Source of the DNA: Xanthobacteraceae bacterium
Lineage (GTDB): Bacteria > Pseudomonadota > Alphaproteobacteria > Rhizobiales > Xanthobacteraceae
Assembly (NCBI GenBank): GCA_030037065.1
Contig: JASHRW010000399.1
Coordinates: forward strand, 1 to 32,485
Direction of reading: 5' to 3'
DNA length: 32,485 nt
Below, piece by piece: positions 14,651-22,747 of this stretch. The notes beneath the pieces are model-generated. The model saw nothing but the letters and a program-made list of their open reading frames with translations, did no database searches and had not been told where the DNA came from. The stretch's first letter is position 1. Each line of letters starts with the position of its first letter. Position numbers and translations under genes: made by a program.

Positions 14651-15106
14651 ATGACCATCGACGATGAAATCGCCCTGCTGTCACGCGTGCCGGTCTTCGC
14701 CCGGCTGGGCAACGGCGCGCTGCGCAGCCTCGCCATCGCTGCCGAGAGCTATGCGATCGAGGCGGGCGAGGTGCTGTTCACCGCTGGCGAGACTGCCGAC
14801 GGCGCCTACATCATCCAGTACGGCACGGTCGGCCTGCAGCCGGATCGCGGCGATGAAATCGTCGTCGGTCCGGGCACGCTGCTCGGCGAATCGGCACTGC
14901 TGGCGGAAACCAAACGGCCGGCGACTGCTGTCGCCCGCGAAGTCTGCCGGGCGATGCGCATCTCGCGCGCGACGTTTCTCAAAGTGCTCGATTCCTATCC
15001 GGACGCCGCCTGGCGGCTGCGCGACGCGCTCGCCGCGCACACCGATCAATGGGCGCGCGAGATGGAGAATATCCGCTCGACGTTAAAGCGCGGCGAGGGG
15101 GAGTAG
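14651..15106 (+). CDS. Stand-alone cyclic-nucleotide-binding domain protein
   Basis: A 151-residue protein made of one CRP-type cNMP-binding domain. LLSRVPVFARLGNGALRSLA is the entry helix; the phosphate-binding cassette is GESALLAETKRPATAVA with the conserved Glu and Arg. After it comes a helical tail (about 110-151) rich in Arg and Glu, with no helix-turn-helix, so it is not a Crp/Fnr transcription factor. It may sense a cyclic nucleotide and act through protein contact. Directly behind a response regulator gene, it could modulate that pathway; this link is inference from operon position only. Confidence 0.85.
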   Translation: MTIDDEIALLSRVPVFARLGNGALRSLAIAAESYAIEAGEVLFTAGETADGAYIIQYGTVGLQPDRGDEIVVGPGTLLGESALLAETKRPATAVAREVCRAMRISRATFLKVLDSYPDAAWRLRDALAAHTDQWAREMENIRSTLKRGEGE

Positions 15107-15201
15107 GCGAGACGGCTGCCATCGTCCTCGGGCCAAGCCGTGGCAAGGCGCAGCTACCGTAAACAAAGTCGCCACTCGTCCTATCGTTAGAGATAATTAT
15201 G

Positions 15202-15230
15202 TTGACTTTTGTCCTTGTTTGAGGTACATG
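15202..15230 (+). promoter_or_regulatory. Candidate sigma70-type promoter of the structured RNA
   Basis: TTGACT (15202-15207) and TACATG (15225-15230) are separated by exactly 17 nt. An AT-rich tract (TAGAGATAATTATG, 15188-15201) precedes it, unusual for this GC-rich region and suggestive of an UP element. The -35 matches consensus at 5 of 6 positions, the -10 at only 3 of 6. A start near 15236 would place the first nucleotides in the outermost stem of the candidate RNA. Confidence 0.5.
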
Positions 15231-15233
15231 ATT

Positions 15234-15636
15234 CCGCTATCTCGCTCGTCACAGGACGCCTTCGGCCGAGGGTAAATCCGAATGCGGAGCGAGTGCGGTG
15301 CCCGCGGGCGGGCTTACCACCCGCTCCCGGGCGGCTCGGGCATCACCCTGCCGGCACTATGACCGGCGCGTGAGGTGCTCACTGGACGGTGACAGGACGG
15401 CGCGGGTAACGCCCGTGGAGATGCGCATGGTACTCGCCCCGGTTGGCGGTCCATAGGATCATGCGCTCCGGCCGAGTCTCCGGAAGCGTGGCCTGACGCC
15501 GAGCCTTGGGGACTAACTGTCCCCTTGGCGAGAGCCGCGGTAGGACGCCGACAGGCGGGCGCGCTTTGCAAGGCGCGCGCCGCAACGGCGGTTGCGGCAG
15601 TTGGTTCACGTCTGTCGGCGTTCTGCCTCCTTTTTT
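15234..15636 (+). ncRNA. Candidate highly structured non-coding RNA, about 400 nt, of unknown class
   Basis: No ORF here has coding character, but perfect stems follow each other. CCGC (15234) and CTCGCTC (15241-15247) pair with GAGCGAG (15287-15293) and GCGG (15295). GCGGG (15308-15312) pairs with CCCGC (15320-15324). GGTGCCCG (15297) pairs with CGGGC and CACC at 15337-15347. GCGCATG pairs with CATGCGC around 15423-15475. GGGGAC-TAACT-GTCCCC lies at 15508-15524. A 16-bp closing stem joins 15539-15554 to 15612-15627 and encloses two further hairpins, one of them GCAAC-GGCG-GTTGC (15582-15595). TCC and six T follow at 15628-15636, like an intrinsic terminator. Not recognised as RNase P RNA, tmRNA, SRP RNA or 6S RNA. 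The strand is chosen from the promoter and the T-run. Confidence 0.5.
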
Positions 15637-15949
15637 CTTCCCTTGGCCGACAGTGAGGCGAAGGGAAACAAGAAGCTCCGAAGACCGCCGAAAGGCGGAA
15701 GCTCGCGGAGCGAATCATTCCAGTCCGCGCGCCGCGAATCGAAAAATCGCGCCACGGGAACGGGATCGTTTCCCCCTTCCCGCCCGCGCGCAGAGCGCGC
15801 GGCGGCAGGCGCTTTGTCGGAGGGCCACGCGCGAACGAATGTCGCCGCTTTCACCCCCACCCGCCGCGTGGAGCTTGTCATCGGACCGGCCACTTCGGGC
15901 TGGACCCGTTGGCGCGGCGACCTTCCCCCTGGAGGGGGGAGTTGTTTGT
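15637..15949. other. Hairpin-rich non-coding tail before the ABC exporter
   Basis: No gene seen. Successive perfect hairpins continue: TTCCCTT (15638) with AAGGGAA (15661); GCTCCG (15675) with CGGAGC (15706) enclosing CCGCC-GAAA-GGCGG (15685-15698); CGCGA (15733) with TCGCG (15747); CCGCGCGC-AGA-GCGCGCGG (15784-15802); and a CCCCC/GGGGG stem at about 15925-15939, which lies just downstream of the minus-strand exporter stop. The region may belong to the RNA element upstream or be stacked intergenic palindromes. Confidence 0.6.
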
Positions 15950-17797
15950 TCACTCCGCCGCTTGCATGTCGGTGGCGTCCAAAAAGCCGCCGGCCTGGCG
16001 GCGCCAGAGTGCGGCGTAATGGCCGTCACGGGCGAGAAGCTCACGGTGACTGCCTTGCTCGACGATGCGGCCGTGCTCAAGCACGACGAGGCGATCCATC
16101 TGGGCGATGGTCGAAAGCCGGTGCGCGATGGCTATCACGGTCTTACCCGCCATCAGCGTGCCGAGGCTCGATTGGATCGCGGCCTCCACCTCGCTGTCGA
16201 GCGCCGAGGTCGCTTCGTCGAACACCAGGATCGGCGCGTCTTTGAGAATGACGCGGGCTATGGCGATGCGCTGGCGTTGGCCGCCGGACAATTTCACGCC
16301 GCGCTCGCCGACGTGGGCGTCGTAGCCGCGCCGGCCATTCCAATCTTCCAGATCGAGGACGAATTCGTGCGCATGGGCGAGCTTGGCGGCGCGCTCGATC
16401 TCCGCGTCGCTCGCCTGCGGCCGTCCGTAGCGGACGTTTTCCCGGATCGAGCGGTGCAGAAGCGAAGTGTCCTGCGTCACCACGGAGATCTGCGCGCGCA
16501 GCGATTCGGCCGTCAGCCCGGAAATATCCTCGCCGTCGATCAGAATGGCGCCGCCTTCGAGATGGAAGAAGCGCAGCAACAGATTGACCACGGTCGATTT
16601 GCCGGCGCCGGAGCGGCCGACCAGGCCGATCTTCTCGCCGGGATGGATCGTGAGATTGAAATTCTGCAGGACACCGGCCTCGCGGCCGTAGCCGAAGCTG
16701 ACGTTCTTGAAGTCGATGCGGCCGGCGCGCACGGTGAGCGGCCGCGCGTTTTCCGGATCGGGCAGTTGCAGCGGCTGCGCGATGGTCAGCATGCCCTCCT
16801 GCACCACGCCGACATCCTCGAAGATTTCGGTGATGCGCATGGCGATCTGGCGCGACATGTTGGTGAGCTGCAAGGTCAACGGCAGCACCATGGCGATGGC
16901 GCCGACCTCGATGGCGCCATAGCGCCACAGCACGACCGCCAGCGCGCCAGCGCCGGTGATGAGCAGCACGTTGAGCACGTCGAGCAACGTCACGAACGCG
17001 GTCAGCAGACGCTGCGCGGCCTTGAACAGATCGACATGGGCGTCGACCGCATCGCGCACATAGTCGTCCTCCTCTCGCGCGCGGGCGAACAGCTTGACCG
17101 TGAGGATATTGGTGTAGCTGTCGACGATGCGCCCCATCAGCGTCGAGCGCGCGATCGACGAGACTTTCGAGCGCTCGCGCATGCGCGGCACGAAATAAAC
17201 GAGCAGGGCGGCGTAACCGGCGAACCACAGCACCAGTGGCAGCGCGAGCCAGCGGTCCGCCGCCGCCGCGAGTGTGATCGCCGACACACCGTACACCGAG
17301 ATGTACCAGACGGTGGTGATGGTCGCGGTCAGCGTGGAGCGCACCGACGGGCCGGTTTGCATGACGCGGTTGGAAATGCGGCCGGCGAAATCGTTTTGAA
17401 AGAACGCCCAGCTCTGCCGCACCACGTGCCAGTGCGACTGCCAGCGAATCAAGCCGGTGAATGGCGCCGCGATGGCCTGGTTGGAGATCAGGTAGCGCAT
17501 CAGCGTCACCGCCGGCCGCACGATGACGACGAACGCCGCGACGCCGAGAAGCCAGGGCCACTTGTCGGCGAACAGGCGGTCGGGCGGCGTCTTGGTCACC
17601 ATGGTGACGATGCGACCCATGAACCAGGGCACCGCGCTGTCGGTCAGCGCCGACATGCATTCGACGACGAACAAGGCCGCAAACAGCCATTTCGCCTGCC
17701 GGGCAAAATGCCACAGGAAGGCAATAAGCTTGGCCGGCGGTTCGGGATTTTCCGGCGGGGCCGTCGGCGTCAGGATTCGTTCGAAAAATGCAAACAT
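15950..17797 (-). CDS. ABC exporter, fused permease-ATPase (MsbA/multidrug type)
   Basis: A 615-residue half-transporter that should work as a homodimer in the inner membrane. About six transmembrane helices lie in residues 35-330. The nucleotide-binding domain has Walker A GRSGAGKS (394-401), Q-loop VVTQDTSLLHRSIRENVRYG, signature LSGGQRQR (503-510), Walker B ILVFDE with catalytic Glu528, D-loop SALD and switch His in IAHRLST. Substrate could be a lipid, peptide or drug; nothing specific is seen. It is transcribed away from the divergent Bug-type receptor gene (178-bp gap). No ribosome-binding site is obvious before the ATG (CCGAAAATG), so the start is only moderately sure. Confidence 0.92.
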   Translation of the reverse strand: MFAFFERILTPTAPPENPEPPAKLIAFLWHFARQAKWLFAALFVVECMSALTDSAVPWFMGRIVTMVTKTPPDRLFADKWPWLLGVAAFVVIVRPAVTLMRYLISNQAIAAPFTGLIRWQSHWHVVRQSWAFFQNDFAGRISNRVMQTGPSVRSTLTATITTVWYISVYGVSAITLAAAADRWLALPLVLWFAGYAALLVYFVPRMRERSKVSSIARSTLMGRIVDSYTNILTVKLFARAREEDDYVRDAVDAHVDLFKAAQRLLTAFVTLLDVLNVLLITGAGALAVVLWRYGAIEVGAIAMVLPLTLQLTNMSRQIAMRITEIFEDVGVVQEGMLTIAQPLQLPDPENARPLTVRAGRIDFKNVSFGYGREAGVLQNFNLTIHPGEKIGLVGRSGAGKSTVVNLLLRFFHLEGGAILIDGEDISGLTAESLRAQISVVTQDTSLLHRSIRENVRYGRPQASDAEIERAAKLAHAHEFVLDLEDWNGRRGYDAHVGERGVKLSGGQRQRIAIARVILKDAPILVFDEATSALDSEVEAAIQSSLGTLMAGKTVIAIAHRLSTIAQMDRLVVLEHGRIVEQGSHRELLARDGHYAALWRRQAGGFLDATDMQAAE

Positions 17798-17975
17798 TTT
17801 CGGATGGGTACAGGCGCCATATGGGAGGCGTCAATCGGCCGACCAAGAGGGTTCAAGGAGCTTGGGATAAAGTCGCAAGCGCGCGGTCACGACAGCGTTG
17901 CTGACCTTTTAGACCGGGATGACCCGTGCCATCGTTGCGGTAAGTCGCGAGAAAAATTCGGCAAAGGGGAGGACA

Positions 17976-18950
17976 ATGAGAAAAGCTGCCTTCGCGATGG
18001 CGCTGCTCGCCATCCTGTTCGCTACGCCTGCGGTTCGCGCCGATAATTATCCATCGCACCCGATCACGCTCCTGGTGGGATTCCCACCCGGCGGGCCGAC
18101 CGACGCACTGGCGCGGCTGCTGGCCAAGGGGATGGAGACGCCACTCGGCCAAACCATTGTGGTGGAGACCGTGAGCGGCGCCAGCGGCACGATCGCAACC
18201 GGCCGCGTCGTTCACGCCGCACCGGACGGCTACACGATCGGCATCGGCAACTGGACGAGCCATGTGGGCTCGCCGGCGATCTACAAGCTCGATTACGACG
18301 TGCAGAAGGATTTGCAGCCGATTTCGCTGCTGGCCTATTCGCCGCTGTGGATCCTCGGCAAAAATGCGATCCCGCCGAAGACAGCGTCCGAGTTGATCGC
18401 CTGGCTGAAGACGCAGAAGACGCCGGTGACGTTCGGTACGGTCGGCACCGGCAGCGCCGCGCAGCTTGCCGCGCTCGCCTTCGCCAACGCCATCGGCGTG
18501 AAGTTCGATTACGTGCCGTATCGCGGCGCCGGACCGGCGATCCAGGATTTGCTGGCCGGCCAAATCGATCTGTCGTGCCTCGAAGCGTCGGCCACGCTGC
18601 CCTACGTGCAGGCCGGCAAGTTCAAGGCCTTTGCCGTGGTCGGCCAAAAGCGCTGGCCGAAATCACCCGATACGCCGACGTTGATCGAAGCGGGCGCGCC
18701 GGGCGTAAGCCTGCCGTTCTGGCATGGCCTGTGGACCACCAAGGGGACACCGCAGGCCGTCGTCGATCGGCTCGACAGCGCGGTGAAGACCGCGCTTGCC
18801 GACCCGGCGGTGAGGGACCGGCTCACCCAGCTCGGCATGGTCATCTTTGCGGCCGATCAGCAGAACCCGGCGGCCTTGGCAGCCTATGAGAAGGCCGAGA
18901 TCGACAAATGGTGGCCGATCATCAAGGCCGCCGGCATCAAGGCGCAGTAG
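17976..18950 (+). CDS. Tripartite tricarboxylate transporter (Bug/TctC) family periplasmic receptor
   Basis: A 324-residue secreted binding protein. A clear Sec signal peptide (basic MRK start, hydrophobic core, cleavage after VRA near residue 22) is followed by YPSHPITLLVGFPPGGPTD, the Bug-family hallmark. GTIATGRVVHAAPDGYTI, FGTVGTGSAAQLAAL, VPYRGAGPAIQDLLAGQID and TPTLIEAG are in the usual order. Ligands of this family are carboxylates, aromatic acids or amides; the ligand here is unknown. AGGGGAGG just upstream fixes the ATG at 17976, although the frame is open before it. No tctA or tctB permease gene is adjacent, so it is an orphan receptor, as is common for this family. Confidence 0.92.
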   Translation: MRKAAFAMALLAILFATPAVRADNYPSHPITLLVGFPPGGPTDALARLLAKGMETPLGQTIVVETVSGASGTIATGRVVHAAPDGYTIGIGNWTSHVGSPAIYKLDYDVQKDLQPISLLAYSPLWILGKNAIPPKTASELIAWLKTQKTPVTFGTVGTGSAAQLAALAFANAIGVKFDYVPYRGAGPAIQDLLAGQIDLSCLEASATLPYVQAGKFKAFAVVGQKRWPKSPDTPTLIEAGAPGVSLPFWHGLWTTKGTPQAVVDRLDSAVKTALADPAVRDRLTQLGMVIFAADQQNPAALAAYEKAEIDKWWPIIKAAGIKAQ

Positions 18951-19812
18951 CGCGCCGCTGCCGCAGCAGACCCTCTTGCGCGACCGAGGCGATCAGCGTG
19001 CCGTCGCGCGAAAAAATCAGGCCGCGGGAAAATCCACGCGAGTCGAAGAGACTTGGACTGTCCTGGGCGTAGAGCAGCCACTCGTCGGCGCGGAACGAAC
19101 GATGAAACCACAGCGCATGATCGAGGCTCGCCGCCATGATGTCTTCGCTGAACACGCTCTTGCCGTGGGGAATGAGCGCGGCATCGAGCAGCATCATGTC
19201 GGATGCGTAGGCCAGCACGCATTGATGGATCGCCGGCGCGTCGGGCAGCCGTCCCGTCGCGCGAATCCAGACGTTGAAGCGGCCTTCCGGATTTTTTTCG
19301 CCGAGATAACGGCCCAATTCGACCGGGCGCAGCTCGATCGGCCGCTCGCGCTCGTAATAGCGGCGCACTGGCTCGGGCATCACTGGCCAGATGCGCTCTT
19401 TCATCTGGGCTTCGGTCGGCAACGCTTCGGGCATCGGCACGTCGGGCATTTTCGCCTGATGCGAAAGACCGACTTCGGCCACGTGATACGAGACCGCCAT
19501 GGTGAAGATGGCGTGGCCGTGCTGGATCGCGACCACGCGGCGGGTGGTGAAACTCTTACCGTCGCGGATGCGGTCGACCTCGTAGACGATCGGCACTTTG
19601 GGATCGCCGCCGAGCATGAAATAGGCGTGCAGCGAATGCGGCGGGCGTGTCGCCACGTCGTCGACCGTGCGGCAGGCGGCGACCAAGGCTTGGCCGATGA
19701 CCTGGCCGCCGAACACACGCTGCCAGCGCGATTGCGGCGATCGCCCGCGGAACAGATTTACTTCCAGGGGCTCGAGATCGAGGATTCCAATCAATTCCTC
19801 AACGGCGGACAT
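18937..19812 (-). CDS. tesB: Acyl-CoA thioesterase II (TesB family)
   Basis: A 291-residue double hot-dog thioesterase hydrolysing acyl-CoA to free fatty acid and CoA in the cytoplasm. Landmarks: ELIGILDLEPLEVNLFRG, RVFGGQVIGQALVAA, PHSLHAYFMLGGDP and TRRVVAIQHG in the N-terminal hot dog; the catalytic-region Asp in LAYASDMMLLDAA, SLDHALWFHR and the Gln in ASVAQEGLLR in the second. Length is close to E. coli TesB. GAGGAACAG upstream supports the ATG at 19812 rather than the longer frame to 19872. Its 3' end overlaps the convergent receptor gene by 14 nt, so there is no room for a terminator between them. Confidence 0.93.
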   Translation of the reverse strand: MSAVEELIGILDLEPLEVNLFRGRSPQSRWQRVFGGQVIGQALVAACRTVDDVATRPPHSLHAYFMLGGDPKVPIVYEVDRIRDGKSFTTRRVVAIQHGHAIFTMAVSYHVAEVGLSHQAKMPDVPMPEALPTEAQMKERIWPVMPEPVRRYYERERPIELRPVELGRYLGEKNPEGRFNVWIRATGRLPDAPAIHQCVLAYASDMMLLDAALIPHGKSVFSEDIMAASLDHALWFHRSFRADEWLLYAQDSPSLFDSRGFSRGLIFSRDGTLIASVAQEGLLRQRRATAP

Positions 19813-19906
19813 GACCTGTTCCTCGCGGCGACGCCATCGGCCCTTTGCATACGGGAACGCCCGCGGGGTCAAGCCCGGACCGGCGGGTCATGCTAGACTT
19901 GCAGTC

Positions 19907-21268
19907 ATGAGGCGGAACGGTACAGACGTGCTGATCGCCGGCGGCGGTTTTGCCGGCCTGACGCTGGCGATCGCCTTGCGGCAGGCGCTCGGACCCTCGT
20001 TCGCCGTGACGGTCGCCGATCCGGCGCTGGGCAAAAGTCACGCCGGCGACGAGCGCGCCTCGGCCATCGTCGCGGCGGCGCGCCGGCTGTTCGAGGCGCT
20101 CGGCGTTTGGGCGAGCGTTGCCGACGAGGCGCAGCCGATTCTCGACATGGCCGTCACCGACAGCCGGCTCAACGACGCGGTGCGGCCGGTATTTCTCACC
20201 TTTAGTGAGGAGATCGAGCCGGGCGAGCCGTTCGCCCACATGATCGAGAACCGGCTGCTGGTCGACGCCCTGGAAACCAAGGCACGCGAGTGTGGCGTCG
20301 AGCTTCGTGCTGCGGCGGTGCAAGAAGTTTTCCCTCCCCCCGCGAGCAGAAGCGAGCGGTGGGGAGGGTCGCGAGCGCAGCGAGCGGGGTGGGGGGTCTC
20401 TTTCGACAAAGAAGATACCCCCCACCCCCGACCCCTCCCCACCGTTCCGCTTCGCTTCACGGGGGGAGGGGATGATCCTTCCGGTATCCGCGTAAAATTT
20501 TCTGACGGCGGCGCGATGGCCGCGCGGCTGCTTGTCGCCGCCGATGGCGCCCGCTCGACCATCCGCCAGAGCGCTGGCATCGCCACCCATGGCTGGAATT
20601 ACGATCAGTCGGCCATCGTCATCAACGTCGCGCACGAACGCGATCATAACGGTCGCGCGGATGAGCATTTTCTGCCCGCCGGACCGTTCGCCATCCTGCC
20701 GCTCAAGGGCCGGCGTTCCTCGATCGTGTGGACCGAGCGCACGGTGGAAGCCGAGCGCATCGTGGCGCTTGCCGACGACGCCTTTCATGCCGAGCTCGAG
20801 CAGCGCTTCAAGCTGCAGCTCGGCGAGATCAAGGTGATCGGCGCGCGACGCGTGCATCCGCTCGGCTTCTTCGTCGCCCGTTCGTTCATCGCCGAGCGCA
20901 TCGCGCTGGTCGGCGACGCCGCTCATATCATTCATCCGATCGCCGGCCAGGGTCTCAATATGGGACTGAAGGACGTCGCCGCGCTCGCTGAAGTGATCGT
21001 CGATGCCGCGCGGCTCGGCCTCGATCCTGGCGCGCCGGATGTGCTTGAGCGCTATCAGCGCTGGCGGCGCCTCGACACGATGGCGATGGGCATTGCGACC
21101 GACGGGCTCAATCGCCTGTTCTCCAACCGCTCGGACGTGTTGCGCCTTGCCCGCGACGTCGGGCTCGGCATGGTCGAGCGTCTGCCGGGATTGAAGCGCC
21201 TGTTCATTCGTGAAGCGGCGGGCTTGGTCGGCGAAGTGCCGAAACTGTTGCGCGGTGAAGCGCTATAG
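19907..21268 (+). CDS. UbiH/COQ6-like FAD-dependent monooxygenase with an in-frame palindromic insert
   Basis: A 453-residue flavoprotein hydroxylase, probably for ubiquinone ring hydroxylation. The Rossmann motif is [15 protein letters not shown] (residues 10-24), the DG motif is [10 protein letters not shown] (211-220), and [21 protein letters not shown] is the UbiH/COQ6 signature. Homologues are near 400 residues; the excess is an odd Pro/Gly/Arg-rich block, roughly residues 142-190, encoded by a palindromic repeat. The flanking sequence ([10 protein letters not shown] before, [11 protein letters not shown] after) joins as in uninterrupted homologues. The frame is intact, so the protein may still work if the insert lies in a surface loop. 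It is the first gene of an operon with gpsA (8-nt gap). The start is the ATG at 19907. Confidence 0.88.
   Translation: MRRNGTDVLIAGGGFAGLTLAIALRQALGPSFAVTVADPALGKSHAGDERASAIVAAARRLFEALGVWASVADEAQPILDMAVTDSRLNDAVRPVFLTFSEEIEPGEPFAHMIENRLLVDALETKARECGVELRAAAVQEVFPPPASRSERWGGSRAQRAGWGVSFDKEDTPHPRPLPTVPLRFTGGGDDPSGIRVKFSDGGAMAARLLVAADGARSTIRQSAGIATHGWNYDQSAIVINVAHERDHNGRADEHFLPAGPFAILPLKGRRSSIVWTERTVEAERIVALADDAFHAELEQRFKLQLGEIKVIGARRVHPLGFFVARSFIAERIALVGDAAHIIHPIAGQGLNMGLKDVAALAEVIVDAARLGLDPGAPDVLERYQRWRRLDTMAMGIATDGLNRLFSNRSDVLRLARDVGLGMVERLPGLKRLFIREAAGLVGEVPKLLRGEAL
20330..20476. repeat. Palindromic repeat element inserted in frame within the UbiH-like gene
   Basis: Left arm about 20332-20395 and right arm about 20414-20471 are an extended imperfect inverted repeat. 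On the left are CCCTCCCCCC, AAGCGAGCGGTGGGGAGGG and GGGGTGGGGGGT; on the right are ACCCCCCACCCCCGACCCCT, CCCCACCGTTCCGCTTCGCTT and GGGGGGAGGGG. The extra protein block measures 49 codons (147 bp), a multiple of three. Sequence of this kind is typical of intergenic repeats in Bradyrhizobium relatives. Exact ends and any target duplication cannot be fixed by eye. Confidence 0.85.
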
Positions 21269-21276
21269 TCGCCGGC

Positions 21277-22260
21277 ATGACCTTCGATAACTTCGCAGTC
21301 ATCGGCGGCGGCGCCTGGGGAACGGCGCTGGCGCTCACTTGCGCGCGTGCCGGGCGCAAGGTGACGCTATGGGAACACGATTCCGCCAACGCGGCGAATC
21401 TCAAGAACAAGCGCGAGAGTTTGTTTCTTCCGGGCGTGCGCCTCGACGACAGCATCACTATCGCCGCCGATATTGCTGACGCCGCGGGCAAGCAGGCGAT
21501 CCTGTTGGTAGTGCCGGCGCAAGCGGTGCGCGACGCGGCGCTGGTGCTGGCGCCGTTGCTCGCTTCGCCCGCGCCCGTGATCGTCTGCGCCAAGGGCATC
21601 GAGCGCGGCAGCAAAAAATTCATGACCGAAGTGATCGCCGAATGTGGACCCAACGTCGTGCCGGCGATCCTTTCCGGTCCGAGTTTTGCCGCCGACGTGG
21701 CGCGCGGCCTGCCCACCGCCGTGACGCTCGCCGCCCGCGACGGCAAGCTCGCCGCCGATCTGGCGCAGGCGATCGGCTCGGCGGGTTTCCGGCCGTATCA
21801 TTCCACCGATGTCCGCGGCGTCGAGATCGGTGGTGCCGCCAAGAACGTGCTCGCGATCGCCGCAGGCATCGTTGCCGGCCGCGGGCTCGGCGCCAGCGCC
21901 GCCGCGGCTTTGACCACGCGCGGCTTCGCCGAGCTGACACGCTTCGGGCGAGCCTACGGCGCCAGGCCGGAGACGATGATGGGCCTTTCTGGACTGGGCG
22001 ATTTGCTGCTGACCTGTTCGAGCCCGCAATCGCGCAATTTTTCCTTCGGCGTCGCGCTTGGCCGCGGACAAAGGCCTTCGGAGATCCATGGCGGCCTCGC
22101 CGAAGGCGTTTTCACCGCCCCTGTGCTCCTGGACATGGCGCGCGACCGCGGCGTCGACATGCCGATTTCCAGTGCCGTCGCCGCGCTGTTGTCCGAACAG
22201 ATGAGCGTCGGCGCGGCGATCGAATCTTTGCTGACGCGACCGTTCAAAGCGGAGGAATAA
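21277..22260 (+). CDS. gpsA: NAD(P)-dependent glycerol-3-phosphate dehydrogenase
   Basis: A 327-residue cytoplasmic enzyme that reduces dihydroxyacetone phosphate to sn-glycerol 3-phosphate for phospholipid synthesis. The nucleotide site is [10 protein letters not shown] near the N-terminus. [39 protein letters not shown], the catalytic Lys in [13 protein letters not shown] and [33 protein letters not shown] are all present. Length is normal. It starts 8 nt after the UbiH-like stop and ends one base before the EVE-domain gene, so the three form an operon. In many relatives tsaD precedes gpsA; here it does not. Confidence 0.96.
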   Translation: MTFDNFAVIGGGAWGTALALTCARAGRKVTLWEHDSANAANLKNKRESLFLPGVRLDDSITIAADIADAAGKQAILLVVPAQAVRDAALVLAPLLASPAPVIVCAKGIERGSKKFMTEVIAECGPNVVPAILSGPSFAADVARGLPTAVTLAARDGKLAADLAQAIGSAGFRPYHSTDVRGVEIGGAAKNVLAIAAGIVAGRGLGASAAAALTTRGFAELTRFGRAYGARPETMMGLSGLGDLLLTCSSPQSRNFSFGVALGRGQRPSEIHGGLAEGVFTAPVLLDMARDRGVDMPISSAVAALLSEQMSVGAAIESLLTRPFKAEE

Positions 22261-22261
22261 G

Positions 22262-22684
22262 ATGGCGTACTGGCTGTTAAAAACCGAGCCGGAAGAATTT
22301 TCCTGGGACGATCAGGTCAAGCGCGGCGCCAAAGGCGAGCCGTGGGGCGGCGTGCGCAATTTCACCGCGCGGCGGCATCTGAAGGAAATGAAGAAGGGCG
22401 AGAAGTTTTTCTTCTACCACACCGGCGCCGAGAAACAGGTGGTCGGCATCGGCGAAGTGCTTCGCGAGGCGTTTGCCGATCCGACGGCGAAGAAAGGCGA
22501 GCCGTGGGTCGCCGTACAGACCGGCGCTGTCGAGCCGGTGCCGAAGCCGGTGACGCTTGCCGCCATCAAAGCCGAACCGAAACTGAAAGACATGGCGCTG
22601 GTCAAATACGCCCGCCTGTCGGTGCAGCCGGTGACCTCCGACGAGTGGAAGCTCATCTGCAAGATGGCTGGCGTGAAGGCTTAA
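22262..22684 (+). CDS. EVE-domain protein (thymocyte nuclear protein 1-like)
   Basis: A 140-residue single-domain protein. MAYWLLKTEPEEFSWDDQ, GVRNFTARRHLKEMKKGEKFFFYHTG, the VGIGEV strand and VAVQTGAVEPVPKPVTL are family hallmarks. EVE domains have a PUA-like fold that binds modified bases in DNA or RNA. In this housekeeping setting, following gpsA by one base, a defence role is unlikely; an RNA- or DNA-base reader of unknown duty is the fair statement. A palindromic repeat directly follows the gene. Confidence 0.93.
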   Translation: MAYWLLKTEPEEFSWDDQVKRGAKGEPWGGVRNFTARRHLKEMKKGEKFFFYHTGAEKQVVGIGEVLREAFADPTAKKGEPWVAVQTGAVEPVPKPVTLAAIKAEPKLKDMALVKYARLSVQPVTSDEWKLICKMAGVKA

Positions 22685-22698
22685 AGCCGTTGTTGGTG

Positions 22699-22747
22699 GA
22701 GCATGATCTTTTCCGAAAACCGGTGTCCACTTTTCGGGATCATGCTC
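22699..22747. repeat. Rhizobiales-type GAGCATGATC palindrome, probable bidirectional terminator
   Basis: GAGCATGATC (22699-22708) and GATCATGCTC (22738-22747) are perfect 10-nt arms; the interior TTTTCCGAAAACCGG and CCACTTTTCGG adds further pairing. This 45-50-bp palindrome is a very common intergenic repeat in Rhizobiales, which supports the taxonomic guess. It sits between the convergent EVE gene and purH and its right end overlaps the purH stop codon by two bases. Confidence 0.85.

Noticed and set aside
15234-15636. RNase P RNA, tmRNA, SRP RNA or group II intron as identity of the structured region
   Set aside because: I could not find the GAGGAAAGTCC core, a proteolysis-tag frame, the SRP GGAAG core or a domain V-like sequence on either strand. 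Identity is left open.
15314-15718. Minus-strand open frame of 134 codons within the structured region
   Set aside because: No ribosome-binding site, biased Pro/Arg/Ser composition and no recognisable domain. The underlying DNA is dominated by perfect stems, which fits RNA better than protein.
15506-18046. A very long open frame on the + strand across the ABC exporter
   Set aside because: It is antisense to a well-supported exporter gene, and its translation is rich in His, Arg and Asp with no domain. Long antisense frames are expected at this GC content.
22262-22684. Defence-system role for the EVE-domain protein
   Set aside because: It is tightly linked to gpsA in a housekeeping operon and no nuclease or restriction gene is nearby.
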